Of a DNA stretch of 64,000 bases, positions 8,098-16,680 are shown in pieces. This DNA comes from M55B167 sp964406095 (GTDB taxonomy: Bacteria > Verrucomicrobiota > Kiritimatiellia > RFP12 > UBA1067): assembly GCA_964406095.1 (NCBI GenBank), contig CAYOQJ010000057.1, positions 1-64,000 of the forward strand. The letters are read 5' to 3'. The number at the start of each line of letters is the position of its first letter. Position 1 is the first letter of the stretch. A program made the position numbers and the translations under genes. The notes beneath the pieces are model-generated. The model saw only the letters and a list, made by a program, of their open reading frames with translations. It ran no database searches and had not been told where the DNA came from.

Positions 8098-9735
8098 TTA
8101 TTTACGGGTTACCCATGCGTTATGCCAGCAGGTCAGAACAGCCCAGGGGGTTTGCCACACCAAAATGAACATGTAATAAAAGCAGAATAGCGTTCCGTAA
8201 AACCAAAGACGTGAGCGTCGGTAGAGCAGATATGTGCTGCTCATCAGGGCACTCATCAGGATTATGCCTACGATATACATCAGCGGTGAGGTGCGCTGCA
8301 CTAGAGGTATGTATATCAGGGCGCGCACAACAATAGCTGGTCCCATCAACGGCAGAATGAATCCGAGATAGAATGAGAGTGCCATCAGCGGTTCTTTGCG
8401 CCACATGAAGGTTGATGCAATCAGGCTCTCTCGGAACCATGAACGCTTCCAGCGCATCTGCTGTTTGAGAAATTCGCCATGCTTTTCAGGCACCATGGTG
8501 GTGACGCGGGCTTTGGATTCATAAACCACCTTGCAGTTGCGTCGCAACAGACTGTTGGTCAGAGAGCGGTCATCACCGAAGGTGGCTGCCGTGCCCAGAA
8601 ATCTTTGATTCAACCACTCCGGCAATATGGTCTGCAGCACCTCCGCGCGATAGGCTGAGATCGGACCGGAGAGACAGGTTACACTGTTGAAAATACTCTC
8701 AGCGGCCTTCATCACCCGGAAGGCGATGAAATAGCGAACCGCCTGCATGCGGGTTAGCCTGTTCGTCCATATGTTTTCAACATCACAGTGCCCGGTCACA
8801 GCCGCTACCGCCGGATCAGAGAAGCGGTTCACCAGATTGCGCAACGCCGCAGGTTCCACAAAACTGTCAGAATCAATAAAAACAACGATTTCTCCGGTGG
8901 CCAGCGCGACACCGGTAGCCAGCGCATGACGCTTGCCAGCGTTTTTATCCAGCCCCAGAATCACAAGCTCAGGGTAGATTTTCTGTGCAGCCTTCATTTT
9001 CATCAGGGTGTCGTCGGTGCTACAGTCGTCAACGGCAATAACCTGCAGACGCTCTCGCGGATAGTCTGACTCCATCAACTGGCGCAGTGTGCGTTCGATT
9101 TGTTCCTCTTCATTGCGCACCGGCACTACAACCGAGAGGGAGGGTAGTTCGGGTAACGGTTTGGAGTTGCTGTAGAATGCCGCGAAAAGAAAGCGGCTGA
9201 GTAGGTAACTGCCGACCAGCAGACTGTAAAGAAAGACCGGTACATCAAACCAGAAATAGTAGAAATTTTCGTATTTTATCAACAGAACAGCACTTGCGCT
9301 GGCGATCAGTACCAAGACCGCCAGAGAGCGTAGATAACTCCAGGAACTCCTTCTGTAACGCTCAGCCAAATCCTGTTCAAAGGCCACTCCGATCAGCGAA
9401 GAATCATCATTACGATGACGTACCTGCGCGTTGGTGGCGACAACCCCCTGGATGAATTCCTCAGGCATTGCACCCTCAGGTATGCGGAATTTCACCTTTA
9501 GACGCTTTTCCTCAGGTGGCACATCCGGTGCTTCGATCAGCAGCCCACCACTGGAAATGTCGTGCACCGTGGCACCGTACTCACGTGCGTTTTTGCCTTC
9601 GCCAACAAATATGCGTATCGGAAAATCTGCCAGAAAACGCGGCGATTCGCGACGGTCGGAGTAGTTTTCGCGTGACCTCGAACGCAACCTTCTTTCGGGT
9701 ACCGGTTCAGGGTATTTCTGAGTCTCTTTTTTCAT
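8098..9735 (-). CDS. PilZ-regulated processive family 2 glycosyltransferase (HasA/NodC-like)
   Basis: 545 aa. Residues about 25-125 are a PilZ c-di-GMP sensor with both binding motifs, RESPR (29-33) and DISSGG (59-64). Two membrane segments follow (about 134-152 and 158-182), then a cytosolic GT2 catalytic domain with VDD (235-237), DSDS (288-291), GDDR (387-390) and QQMRW (425-429), then three membrane segments to the C-terminus. GDDRSLTN and QQMRWKRSW match the hyaluronan/chitin-oligosaccharide synthase style better than the PgaC style. In BcsA the PilZ domain is C-terminal; here it is N-terminal. It should polymerise a UDP-sugar and push the chain across the inner membrane when c-di-GMP is bound. 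The polymer is unknown. It is the first gene of the operon, with AAAGGAA about 10 bases before the ATG. Confidence 0.85.
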   Translation of the reverse strand: MKKETQKYPEPVPERRLRSRSRENYSDRRESPRFLADFPIRIFVGEGKNAREYGATVHDISSGGLLIEAPDVPPEEKRLKVKFRIPEGAMPEEFIQGVVATNAQVRHRNDDSSLIGVAFEQDLAERYRRSSWSYLRSLAVLVLIASASAVLLIKYENFYYFWFDVPVFLYSLLVGSYLLSRFLFAAFYSNSKPLPELPSLSVVVPVRNEEEQIERTLRQLMESDYPRERLQVIAVDDCSTDDTLMKMKAAQKIYPELVILGLDKNAGKRHALATGVALATGEIVVFIDSDSFVEPAALRNLVNRFSDPAVAAVTGHCDVENIWTNRLTRMQAVRYFIAFRVMKAAESIFNSVTCLSGPISAYRAEVLQTILPEWLNQRFLGTAATFGDDRSLTNSLLRRNCKVVYESKARVTTMVPEKHGEFLKQQMRWKRSWFRESLIASTFMWRKEPLMALSFYLGFILPLMGPAIVVRALIYIPLVQRTSPLMYIVGIILMSALMSSTYLLYRRSRLWFYGTLFCFYYMFILVWQTPWAVLTCWHNAWVTRK

Positions 9736-10007
9736 GCTTATCGTTCCTTTCAGAAAAACCGCATTGCCTAATCTAATTACAATGTTTTCTCATTTACACC
9801 CATTTTCGCCTATAAAGTAGGACTTTGTCAATAATGAAAAATAGTTATTTATTTGCGGCATAAATCCTTGTAATATATCACCTTGTGATATGAATGTAGT
9901 TTTTCCAGCTGTTTTTAAAGGTAAAAAATTCAGCAAGTTCTTGTTTTATCGGTTTCAAACTGCAAAAATGTCCGTAATTGGAACCAAGGTTAAACAAAGG
10001 TGGATTG
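9736..10007. promoter_or_regulatory. Divergent AT-rich control region
   Basis: This 272-bp region separates the exopolysaccharide operon (minus) from a sulfatase gene (plus) and must hold promoters for both. On the minus strand a perfect TTGACA lies at 9831-9826, with a weak GAAAAT about 18 bases further (9807-9802). A clear plus-strand promoter is not visible. AAGGTGG at 9997-10003 is the ribosome binding site of the sulfatase. Confidence 0.3.
9875..9891. promoter_or_regulatory. Perfect 7-3-7 palindrome, candidate operator
   Basis: ATATCAC-CTT-GTGATAT is a perfect inverted repeat with a 3-base spacer, located between the two divergent genes. It has the size and symmetry of a binding site for a dimeric helix-turn-helix regulator. 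No regulator gene lies next to it. Confidence 0.4.
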
Positions 10008-12044
10008 ATGATGAAACTTAGACATGTAACAGCTGGTTTACTGATGTTATGCGGCAGCGCAGAAATTTTTGCGGATAATCGTCCCAACATTCTTTTTGTT
10101 TTCACTGATGATCAGCGCTACGACGCGATGTCGGTTGTTCAACGTGAACAAGGCGAACGAGCGCGCTTTCCCTGGCTTGAAACGCCGAATATGGACAGAC
10201 TGGCCGCTGAAGGTATCCGTTTTCGAAACGCCTTTGTTGTCAATTCTCTCTGTTCACCGAGTCGGGCGGTCAATCTGACTGGACGTTACAATCATCTGAA
10301 TGGCATTGCATCGAACTTCCGTGACTTCCCGACTGACAATGTGACTTATGCCACGTTGTTACGTGATGCTGGTTACGCCACAGCTTACATCGGCAAGTGG
10401 CATATGGGCAGCCAGAAAGAGCGTCCCGGTTTTGATTATGCCGCTTCATTCATTGGACATTCACGATATTTCAATCCCGAGTTCATTGTCCAGGGCAAAA
10501 AGGTGCCTCACACCGGGTGGATCGATGACATCACCACCGATTATGCGATTGACTATCTCGAGAGCCGCAAAGGTTCAAAACAGCCTTGGCTGATGACCGT
10601 TGGTTTCAAAACACCGCACGGCCCGTTTGAACCGCCGCCGCGCACTCAGCAGCACTATCAAAACGCTCGCGCGAGGGTCGTGCCCAATTTCAATGCTCCC
10701 GCACCCTACGCCAACGAGAAATTCAAGCAGAGTGTCGCTGGGCGTGAGTTGGGGGAAACAACCAGAACCAACCTGGGTTACTTCCGCTGTCTGACGGCGG
10801 CTGATCAATGTTTGGGGCGTTTGCTGGAGGCTGTTGATCAGAACGGGTTCCGTGACAACACGGTTGTGATCTACACCAGCGATAACGGTTTTTATTTAGG
10901 TGAACACGGATTGGGCGATAAGCGCAGCGATTATGAAGAGAGTCTGCGTGTACCCTTCATCGTACGTTACCCTCCCTTGGGCGACGCGGCCAGCGGACGC
11001 ACCTGTGACCGTATGGTACTCAATCTCGATTTACTTCGCTCTCTGCTTGATTTTGCCGAGGTTGAACCGCCTAATCAGATTCAGGGTCGCAGCTGGAAGC
11101 CGCTACTTGTCGGTGATGTTGAGGATTTCCGCAAGTCCTGGTTTTTCGAATATTTTGCGGAGGCGCAGCGTGGCTCACGCATACCGGATATCTATGGAGT
11201 ACGCACGGAGAATTCCAAACTGGTGGTCTATCCCGGTCATCCAGAGTGGACGGAGATGTTCGATTTAGCTAAGGACCCTTACGAAATCAATAATCTCTAT
11301 AACAATGCTGAACACGCCGCCATGCGATCCGGTTTGGAAAAGGAGTTGGAGCGATTGCTCAGGGAGGTTGAATATGTGGTACCGGAATACACAGACCGCC
11401 CCTATTGGTGGGGTCTGCCTGGCGGAGCGGACTGGAAACCGGATGCCACACCGCATCTCAAACTAGAGATTTTACCAGCGGGACTGAACGGTAGGATGGT
11501 GACCAGTTCAGTCAACAGAGATGAGCGTGCCGAAGTCAAGAACAGGGTCAAGGTGGTTGATACCGGAGATCGGCTCCAAGCCTTTGATTTCAGTGGCGGC
11601 GGCTTTATCGAGGTTGGCAAACCAGCTTCAATTGACCCATCGATGAAGGCTTTCACACTCGAGGTTGCGGCGAATATCGATGGTTCAGGCAAAGGTGTGC
11701 TGGTTGGCAGCGGTGGCGCCTCACTCGGTTACTGCCTTGCGGTCAAGCAGGGGCGTGTGCTTTTTGTTGTTAATGCAGGCAACAGACCTGTAGTTCTTAA
11801 AACCGCGAAGCCTCTGAAGGGCTGGATCAATATCAGTGCCATTTTATGTGCCGATAAGTCGGTGGAACTGCTCGTAAACGGCAGGCGCGTTCAACGCAAA
11901 CACGTAGCCGCCTTTATCACAAAGGTGCCGAATGACACCATGCAGATCGGAGCGGACAAGGGTAGCCCCGTGTTGGAAGAACCTCTCGGTCAATTCAAGG
12001 GGCTGATCAGAAGCGTCAGGTTTTACAGTGGTGAAAAACGATGA
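10008..12044 (+). CDS. Secreted type I sulfatase with C-terminal LamG-like domain
   Basis: 678 aa from ATG 10008; ATG 10011 is equally possible and sits better behind AAGGTGG. A signal peptide (about 1-22, ending FA-D) is followed by NILFVFTDDQ, which carries the metal-binding aspartates. The formylglycine sequon CSPSR is at 82-86, in LCSPSRAVNLTGR. The metal-site KWH motif (GKWHMGS) and TSDNGF follow, so the enzyme looks complete once the Cys is converted to formylglycine. Residues about 510-675 form a concanavalin/LamG-like domain that may bind the sulfated glycan. The substrate is not known. The next gene, an FAD oxidoreductase, begins 15 bases after the stop and is probably co-transcribed. 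Confidence 0.88.
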   Translation: MMKLRHVTAGLLMLCGSAEIFADNRPNILFVFTDDQRYDAMSVVQREQGERARFPWLETPNMDRLAAEGIRFRNAFVVNSLCSPSRAVNLTGRYNHLNGIASNFRDFPTDNVTYATLLRDAGYATAYIGKWHMGSQKERPGFDYAASFIGHSRYFNPEFIVQGKKVPHTGWIDDITTDYAIDYLESRKGSKQPWLMTVGFKTPHGPFEPPPRTQQHYQNARARVVPNFNAPAPYANEKFKQSVAGRELGETTRTNLGYFRCLTAADQCLGRLLEAVDQNGFRDNTVVIYTSDNGFYLGEHGLGDKRSDYEESLRVPFIVRYPPLGDAASGRTCDRMVLNLDLLRSLLDFAEVEPPNQIQGRSWKPLLVGDVEDFRKSWFFEYFAEAQRGSRIPDIYGVRTENSKLVVYPGHPEWTEMFDLAKDPYEINNLYNNAEHAAMRSGLEKELERLLREVEYVVPEYTDRPYWWGLPGGADWKPDATPHLKLEILPAGLNGRMVTSSVNRDERAEVKNRVKVVDTGDRLQAFDFSGGGFIEVGKPASIDPSMKAFTLEVAANIDGSGKGVLVGSGGASLGYCLAVKQGRVLFVVNAGNRPVVLKTAKPLKGWINISAILCADKSVELLVNGRRVQRKHVAAFITKVPNDTMQIGADKGSPVLEEPLGQFKGLIRSVRFYSGEKR

Positions 12045-12059
12045 GTGGGGGTGATAGAG

Positions 12060-14912
12060 ATGAAGAGCCGGATTTTTGGTGTTGTAGTTGCGATTCTCTC
12101 TTTGAACATCAGGGCAGACAACGTGGGCTTTGTATCTCAGAGTGCGCGTGATATCCCGATAGAGACAGAAGTTGATGTTCTGGTTGTTGGCGGCTCGACT
12201 GCGGCTGTGGCCGCAGCTCAGGCTGCGGCCACAGCCGGAGCTTCGGTTTATTTGATTGCGCCGCGACTTTATCTTGGTGAAGAGATGTGTGCGACTCTGC
12301 GTCTCAAAGACACAGCCGACAAAAAAAACTCGCATCCTATGTTGAAAGAGATATATGGTCGGGGAGATCCCGCCAAACCAGTCGCGGTCAAAGCGGTATT
12401 GGTGCGCACTCTGCTTGATGCCGGTGTCAACTACATCTATGGCGCCTATGTCACTGATCCGCTGTTTGATCGGAGAGGCGATATCTGCGGCGTGATCATG
12501 GCCAACCGCGCCGGACGTCAGGCGGTTATCGCTAAAAGCGTGATTGATGCGACTGATTACGCTTGGCTCTGCCGCATGGCTGGTTGTGCCATTTCATCCT
12601 GGCCGGGCGGTAAGGTTACCTTCTCGCGTTCACTCTATTTTGCGGTAACGAAAGGCAAGCGAAGGTTTTCCGGACGTCGCAAAAAACTCACGATTGATAT
12701 GCCGGATTTCTCTTTTGCATCACTCTCTCGGGCTGAAGACCTGGCGCGTGTTCAGACTACCACTCCCGATCTGTTGCGCGGGGCGGAACGTTTGTTCTGT
12801 GTGCCACCGTTGTTTGTCACCTGTCAGGGTAGTGCCGCGGATGATTTGAAAAGTTTCATCCCGGCCGATCAGCGTCGCCTCTACGTACTGAGCGGAATGG
12901 CCGGTGTTTCACGTGATGAGATGGCGCGACTGTTGCACCCCGGCGCTCTCATCTCTGCTGGCGTGATGGTTGGTCGAGCGGCTGCGACAGCTGCTGCCCG
13001 GGAAATAAATTTGGCCGATATTCATCTTAGATCGCATAAACAACCGGTTGAAACGGCTGGGAATGTCCACGAAATTTTAGAGGGCTCACGTCCGGTTGCC
13101 GTCGGTGAAACACGCAAATTGCGGATTGGTTCCACAGCAGTTCCGGTTATTGCGTCGGTTGATGTGGTTGTGGTGGGTGGGGGGACGTCGGGAGCCGCGG
13201 CGGCGATTGCCGCTGCCCGTCGTGGCGCCGCGACCATGGTGATTGAGTACCAGGAGGAGTTCGGCGGAGTGGGTACGCTCGGCCAGATCACCAAGCCTTA
13301 CCATGGACGTAAAATCGGATTTGCCGCTGAAGTGCCCTTTCCGCAAAGAGTTGAAGCTAAAATGCAATGGTATCGCGATGAAATGCGCAAAGCAGGTTGT
13401 CGAATGTTGCTCAGTACGCTTGGTTGTGGCGCCTTTGTCGAAGGCTCAACTGTAAAAGGGGCGGTCGTTTGTACACCCGAGGGACGCGGTGTGATTCTGG
13501 CCGACGTTGTGATTGATGCCACCGGCAATGCCGATGTGGCGGTAGCGGCCGGCGCCAACTATCGTTACGGCACCATTGAAGTGGGAGATATCGCCCTGCA
13601 AGGTACCGGGCTCTCAACCCGTACTCCCGGTAAAAATTTTAACAACAGCGATTACCTGTTGGTTGATGAGAATGACATGACCGATGTAAGTCGCGCGCTC
13701 ACTTCGGTATTTCTGGCCAACCAGCGCAATTTTGATGTCGGAACCCTGATCCTCACACGGGAACGTCGTCGTATAGTCGGCGATTTTACCATGCGTTATA
13801 TCGATCAAATCGCGGGGCGCACCTACCCCGACTCAATTGTATTTTCCGGCAGCAATTATGATTCGCATGGTTATCCCAGCTCACCGTTTTTCGCTCTGCT
13901 ACCGCATGATAATAAATCACGAAAGAAGAATCATCCCGCCCCCGGCGGTACCTGCTACACACCCTATCGATCGTTGCTGCCTGCAGGATTGAACAACATT
14001 CTGGTCATTGGTCTGGCCATCAGCATGGATCGGGACGCTTCGGCAATGGTGCGGATGCAGCTCGATATGGCTAATCAGGGCTATGCCGCCGGAGTGGTGG
14101 CAGCTCTTTGCGCCGCTGAAAACAGCTCTCCGCGTGAGGTTGACCTTTCCAAAGTACGCACCCATCTGATTGAGATCGGAGCACTTGACAAGCAGGTGCT
14201 GAACCATCAGGACTCTTTTCCGCTCGCCGATTCGAAGATCGCCGACGCGGTTGCCGGTTATCTTAGTTCCACTAATCCGCAGCAGGCCGGACAGGCTCTG
14301 GCTGTGATACTGGCCCATCCCGAACGTGCTCTGCCGTTGTTGCGCCGGAGTTTCAAGCGAGCTGAAGGGCAGCCTGGCGTGCTCTGCTCACAGGTGCTTG
14401 GAGTGCTGGGCTGTAGAGATGGAGTCGATTATCTTGTGCGGACAGCCCGCACGATCAAAGAGTGGGACGACAAAATTCTGCAGGGTTCCATGGCACCCTA
14501 TGCTCATCTTCCGACACCTCAGGATTCGATCATCATTGCGCTGGGTTACGCAGGCGACCCTGCCGCTGTGCCGGCGCTGACCGAACTGACCGGACGTCTC
14601 GACGCCGAGGTCACACTTTCACATCATCGTGCTGTCGCTCTAGCCTGGGAGCGTTTAAAGAGTCCGCGTGGCGCCGAGGCACTCGCACGGTTGCTGGCAA
14701 AACCGAAAATGCGCGGGTATGCCATGACCGAAATCGTCCGTTCCGGCAAGGTCGAGGAACGCACCAATGCTCTGCGTGAAATCACGCTTGCCCGCGCTCT
14801 CTACCGCTGCGGTGATCACAATGGTCTTGGTGTAACCATTTTGAAGGAGTATCAGAACGATCTGCGCGGATTGTTTGCCCGCCATGCCAACGCTATTCTC
14901 GCGGGCGAGTAA
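12060..14912 (+). CDS. Secreted tandem FAD-dependent oxidoreductase with HEAT-like tail
   Basis: 950 aa from ATG 12060 (a GTG at 12045 abuts the previous stop; the ATG has GGTGAT just upstream and opens a signal peptide, 1-18). It matches the FAD_oxidored class common in PVC and Bacteroidetes glycan islands. There are two Rossmann modules. The first, LVVGGSTAAV (41-50), breaks the GxGxxG rule. The second, VVVVGGGTSG near 370-378, is intact and is followed by an FGGVGTLGQ segment typical of the family. Residues about 700-950 are helical repeats resembling HEAT. The substrate is unknown; location beside a sulfatase suggests oxidation of a sugar or sugar acid. The gene ends 15 bp from the stop of the convergent flavoprotein gene, with no clear terminator between. 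Confidence 0.75.
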   Translation: MKSRIFGVVVAILSLNIRADNVGFVSQSARDIPIETEVDVLVVGGSTAAVAAAQAAATAGASVYLIAPRLYLGEEMCATLRLKDTADKKNSHPMLKEIYGRGDPAKPVAVKAVLVRTLLDAGVNYIYGAYVTDPLFDRRGDICGVIMANRAGRQAVIAKSVIDATDYAWLCRMAGCAISSWPGGKVTFSRSLYFAVTKGKRRFSGRRKKLTIDMPDFSFASLSRAEDLARVQTTTPDLLRGAERLFCVPPLFVTCQGSAADDLKSFIPADQRRLYVLSGMAGVSRDEMARLLHPGALISAGVMVGRAAATAAAREINLADIHLRSHKQPVETAGNVHEILEGSRPVAVGETRKLRIGSTAVPVIASVDVVVVGGGTSGAAAAIAAARRGAATMVIEYQEEFGGVGTLGQITKPYHGRKIGFAAEVPFPQRVEAKMQWYRDEMRKAGCRMLLSTLGCGAFVEGSTVKGAVVCTPEGRGVILADVVIDATGNADVAVAAGANYRYGTIEVGDIALQGTGLSTRTPGKNFNNSDYLLVDENDMTDVSRALTSVFLANQRNFDVGTLILTRERRRIVGDFTMRYIDQIAGRTYPDSIVFSGSNYDSHGYPSSPFFALLPHDNKSRKKNHPAPGGTCYTPYRSLLPAGLNNILVIGLAISMDRDASAMVRMQLDMANQGYAAGVVAALCAAENSSPREVDLSKVRTHLIEIGALDKQVLNHQDSFPLADSKIADAVAGYLSSTNPQQAGQALAVILAHPERALPLLRRSFKRAEGQPGVLCSQVLGVLGCRDGVDYLVRTARTIKEWDDKILQGSMAPYAHLPTPQDSIIIALGYAGDPAAVPALTELTGRLDAEVTLSHHRAVALAWERLKSPRGAEALARLLAKPKMRGYAMTEIVRSGKVEERTNALREITLARALYRCGDHNGLGVTILKEYQNDLRGLFARHANAILAGE

Positions 14913-14927
14913 GGTTCTCGAACTTAT

Positions 14928-16322
14928 TTATTTTAAATGCGTCAGTGCGTCGCGGGCGGCATCGCGTAGTATTTCAGGCAGGGTCGGATGGATGAATATC
15001 AAATCCAGCATATCATTGAGTGTGGCTCTGTTTTTCAGTAGCGGAATCATCATATGCAGCAGTGTGGCGGCATCGTGGCCCATGATCTGACAACCCAGAA
15101 TCAGGTGATCGGAGCGATTCACAAGAATCTTGGCGAAACCTTCACGATAACCGCGTGCGATACCGGCATTGCTCTCGGCGAAATCGGATCGCCCGATTGC
15201 GATTTCATCACGATATCCCGCGACATCCTGCTCGCGCAGGCCTACACCGGCAATCTCAGGGTGCGAGAAAATGGCATGCGGCACAGGACCGTAATCAAGC
15301 GCTCTAAACGGTTCACCACCGATAAGATGACGCACCAGATAGGCTACTTCATAGTTGGCTGTGTGACGAAACAGGTGATTGCCGACCACATCGCCGAGGG
15401 CGTAAACACCCGGCGCATCGCTTTGTAACGTCGAGTCAACTAGGATATGCCCTGCATCATCAACTTTGATATCGGTGTTTTCCAGCCCCAATTCCTGCGT
15501 TGCCGGTTTTATTCCGGTGCAGATTAGGATTGCATCACTTTGAATCGTTCTGCTCTCCGCGTTTTCAGAGTCGCATTTCAGGGTGAAGATGCGGCCGTCA
15601 TATTCAACCGATCGTAGCTGTGTGCCCATGTGGCACTTGTGACGTTGGGTGTAAATTCGGTTGAAGTGCTGTGAAATTTCATCATCCTCCTGCCGAAGGA
15701 AGCGGCTCCGCACAATATATTCAACCTTGCTGCCTGCCGCACCGTAGGCGTAACCAAGCTCGACCGCGATGTAACCGGCACCGACCACCAGCAGACGATC
15801 TGGCAGAACCGGATTGCTGAGGGCCTCGGTGCTGGTCATATAGGGGGTTCCGGCCAGTCCCGGAATCGATGGAATGGCTGGTTCGGCACCGGTCGCAACC
15901 ACAATGCGCGGAGCACTCAGCCGCGCTTCACAAACCCGGATAACGTGGTTGCTTTCAAATACCGCGCTGCCCTCGAAGCGTTCCAGTCCATCAAGGTCGG
16001 CAAGCGATTTCACGAGGCCCTCTCTGATCTCAGCGATCGTAGTGGCGATGCGTTGAACGAGATCGGAAAAGTTGATCTCTGGTTCTGAAACCTCAATGTT
16101 GATATTGGCGGCACGGCGGATTGCGTTGGCAAGCTCTCCAGGATATATGATCATTTTCGACGGTATACAGCCGCGGTTCAGACATGTGCCGCCCAACGGC
16201 CCCCGTTCGATGAGTGCCGTGTGCAACCCCTTTCGGGCTGCGGCAGTCGCAACCATCATGCCGCCGCCGGAACCGATGACGATCAGATCAAACTGTTTAA
16301 TCTCTCTGTTCAAATTTACCAT
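14928..16322 (-). CDS. lpdA: Dihydrolipoamide dehydrogenase-like flavoprotein disulfide reductase
   Basis: 464 aa, cytosolic. The FAD site is VIGSGGG near 15-21. The redox disulfide is CLNRGC (Cys47, Cys52). A second NAD-binding Rossmann motif, VVGAGYIAVELG, lies near 180. The C-terminal dimer motif is HPTLPE, which supplies the His-Glu pair that acts on the partner subunit. Length matches the family. It would reoxidise lipoyl groups of a 2-oxoacid dehydrogenase; E1-alpha and E1-beta genes are about 30 kb away at 45679-47648, but no E2 is in the window. Mycothione reductase-like or other disulfide reductases of the same fold are alternatives. It is transcribed alone, against its neighbours, with AGAGAGG before the ATG. 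Confidence 0.8.
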   Translation of the reverse strand: MVNLNREIKQFDLIVIGSGGGMMVATAAARKGLHTALIERGPLGGTCLNRGCIPSKMIIYPGELANAIRRAANINIEVSEPEINFSDLVQRIATTIAEIREGLVKSLADLDGLERFEGSAVFESNHVIRVCEARLSAPRIVVATGAEPAIPSIPGLAGTPYMTSTEALSNPVLPDRLLVVGAGYIAVELGYAYGAAGSKVEYIVRSRFLRQEDDEISQHFNRIYTQRHKCHMGTQLRSVEYDGRIFTLKCDSENAESRTIQSDAILICTGIKPATQELGLENTDIKVDDAGHILVDSTLQSDAPGVYALGDVVGNHLFRHTANYEVAYLVRHLIGGEPFRALDYGPVPHAIFSHPEIAGVGLREQDVAGYRDEIAIGRSDFAESNAGIARGYREGFAKILVNRSDHLILGCQIMGHDAATLLHMMIPLLKNRATLNDMLDLIFIHPTLPEILRDAARDALTHLK

Positions 16323-16404
16323 TTCCTCTCTCTCTTTCCACTAAGCTGGACAGCTGAATTAGTTGGCCTTAGAGATAAAATAAAGCTTCATCATACTGTT
16401 AAGA

Positions 16405-16680
16405 TTGCCCGAATTAAAGTACAAAGGTTGGGTTTTTATCGCCAATGAACACCTTGGCGGTAGGGTATTAAAATGCAATGAGGAAACTCCGGAATACGCA
16501 ATTGTGGCGACAGGGTCACTTCTGGAATTCGCGCTGGTGTCACCTGAATTATCGCTGCCGATCGGGAGGATAGAGATATATCACTTCGGGCCGTTCTCCT
16601 TCGATGAGTTTCTGACGATAATTGGTGATATTGTATCTTGCAGAATAGCAGTAAATATGGCAGAGTGGCAGTATGAATAA
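16405..16680 (+). pseudogene. Remnant of a DUF4143-type AAA ATPase gene
   Basis: A 91-codon open stretch contains, at about 16480-16626, a segment reading PEYAIVATGSLLEFAL followed by LPIGRIEIYHFGPFSFDEFL. This closely resembles the sensor-1 region and following strand of the widespread ATPases with AAA_14 plus DUF4143 domains. The Walker A and B portion upstream and everything downstream are missing, and it runs into the start of the next sulfatase by 8 bases. This is a decayed fragment, not an expressed gene. Confidence 0.65.

Noticed and set aside
115..9735. Naming the operon pgaABCD or bcs
   Set aside because: The synthase motifs are HasA/NodC-like, the deacetylase is degenerate, and there is no PgaD, BcsB or cellulase.
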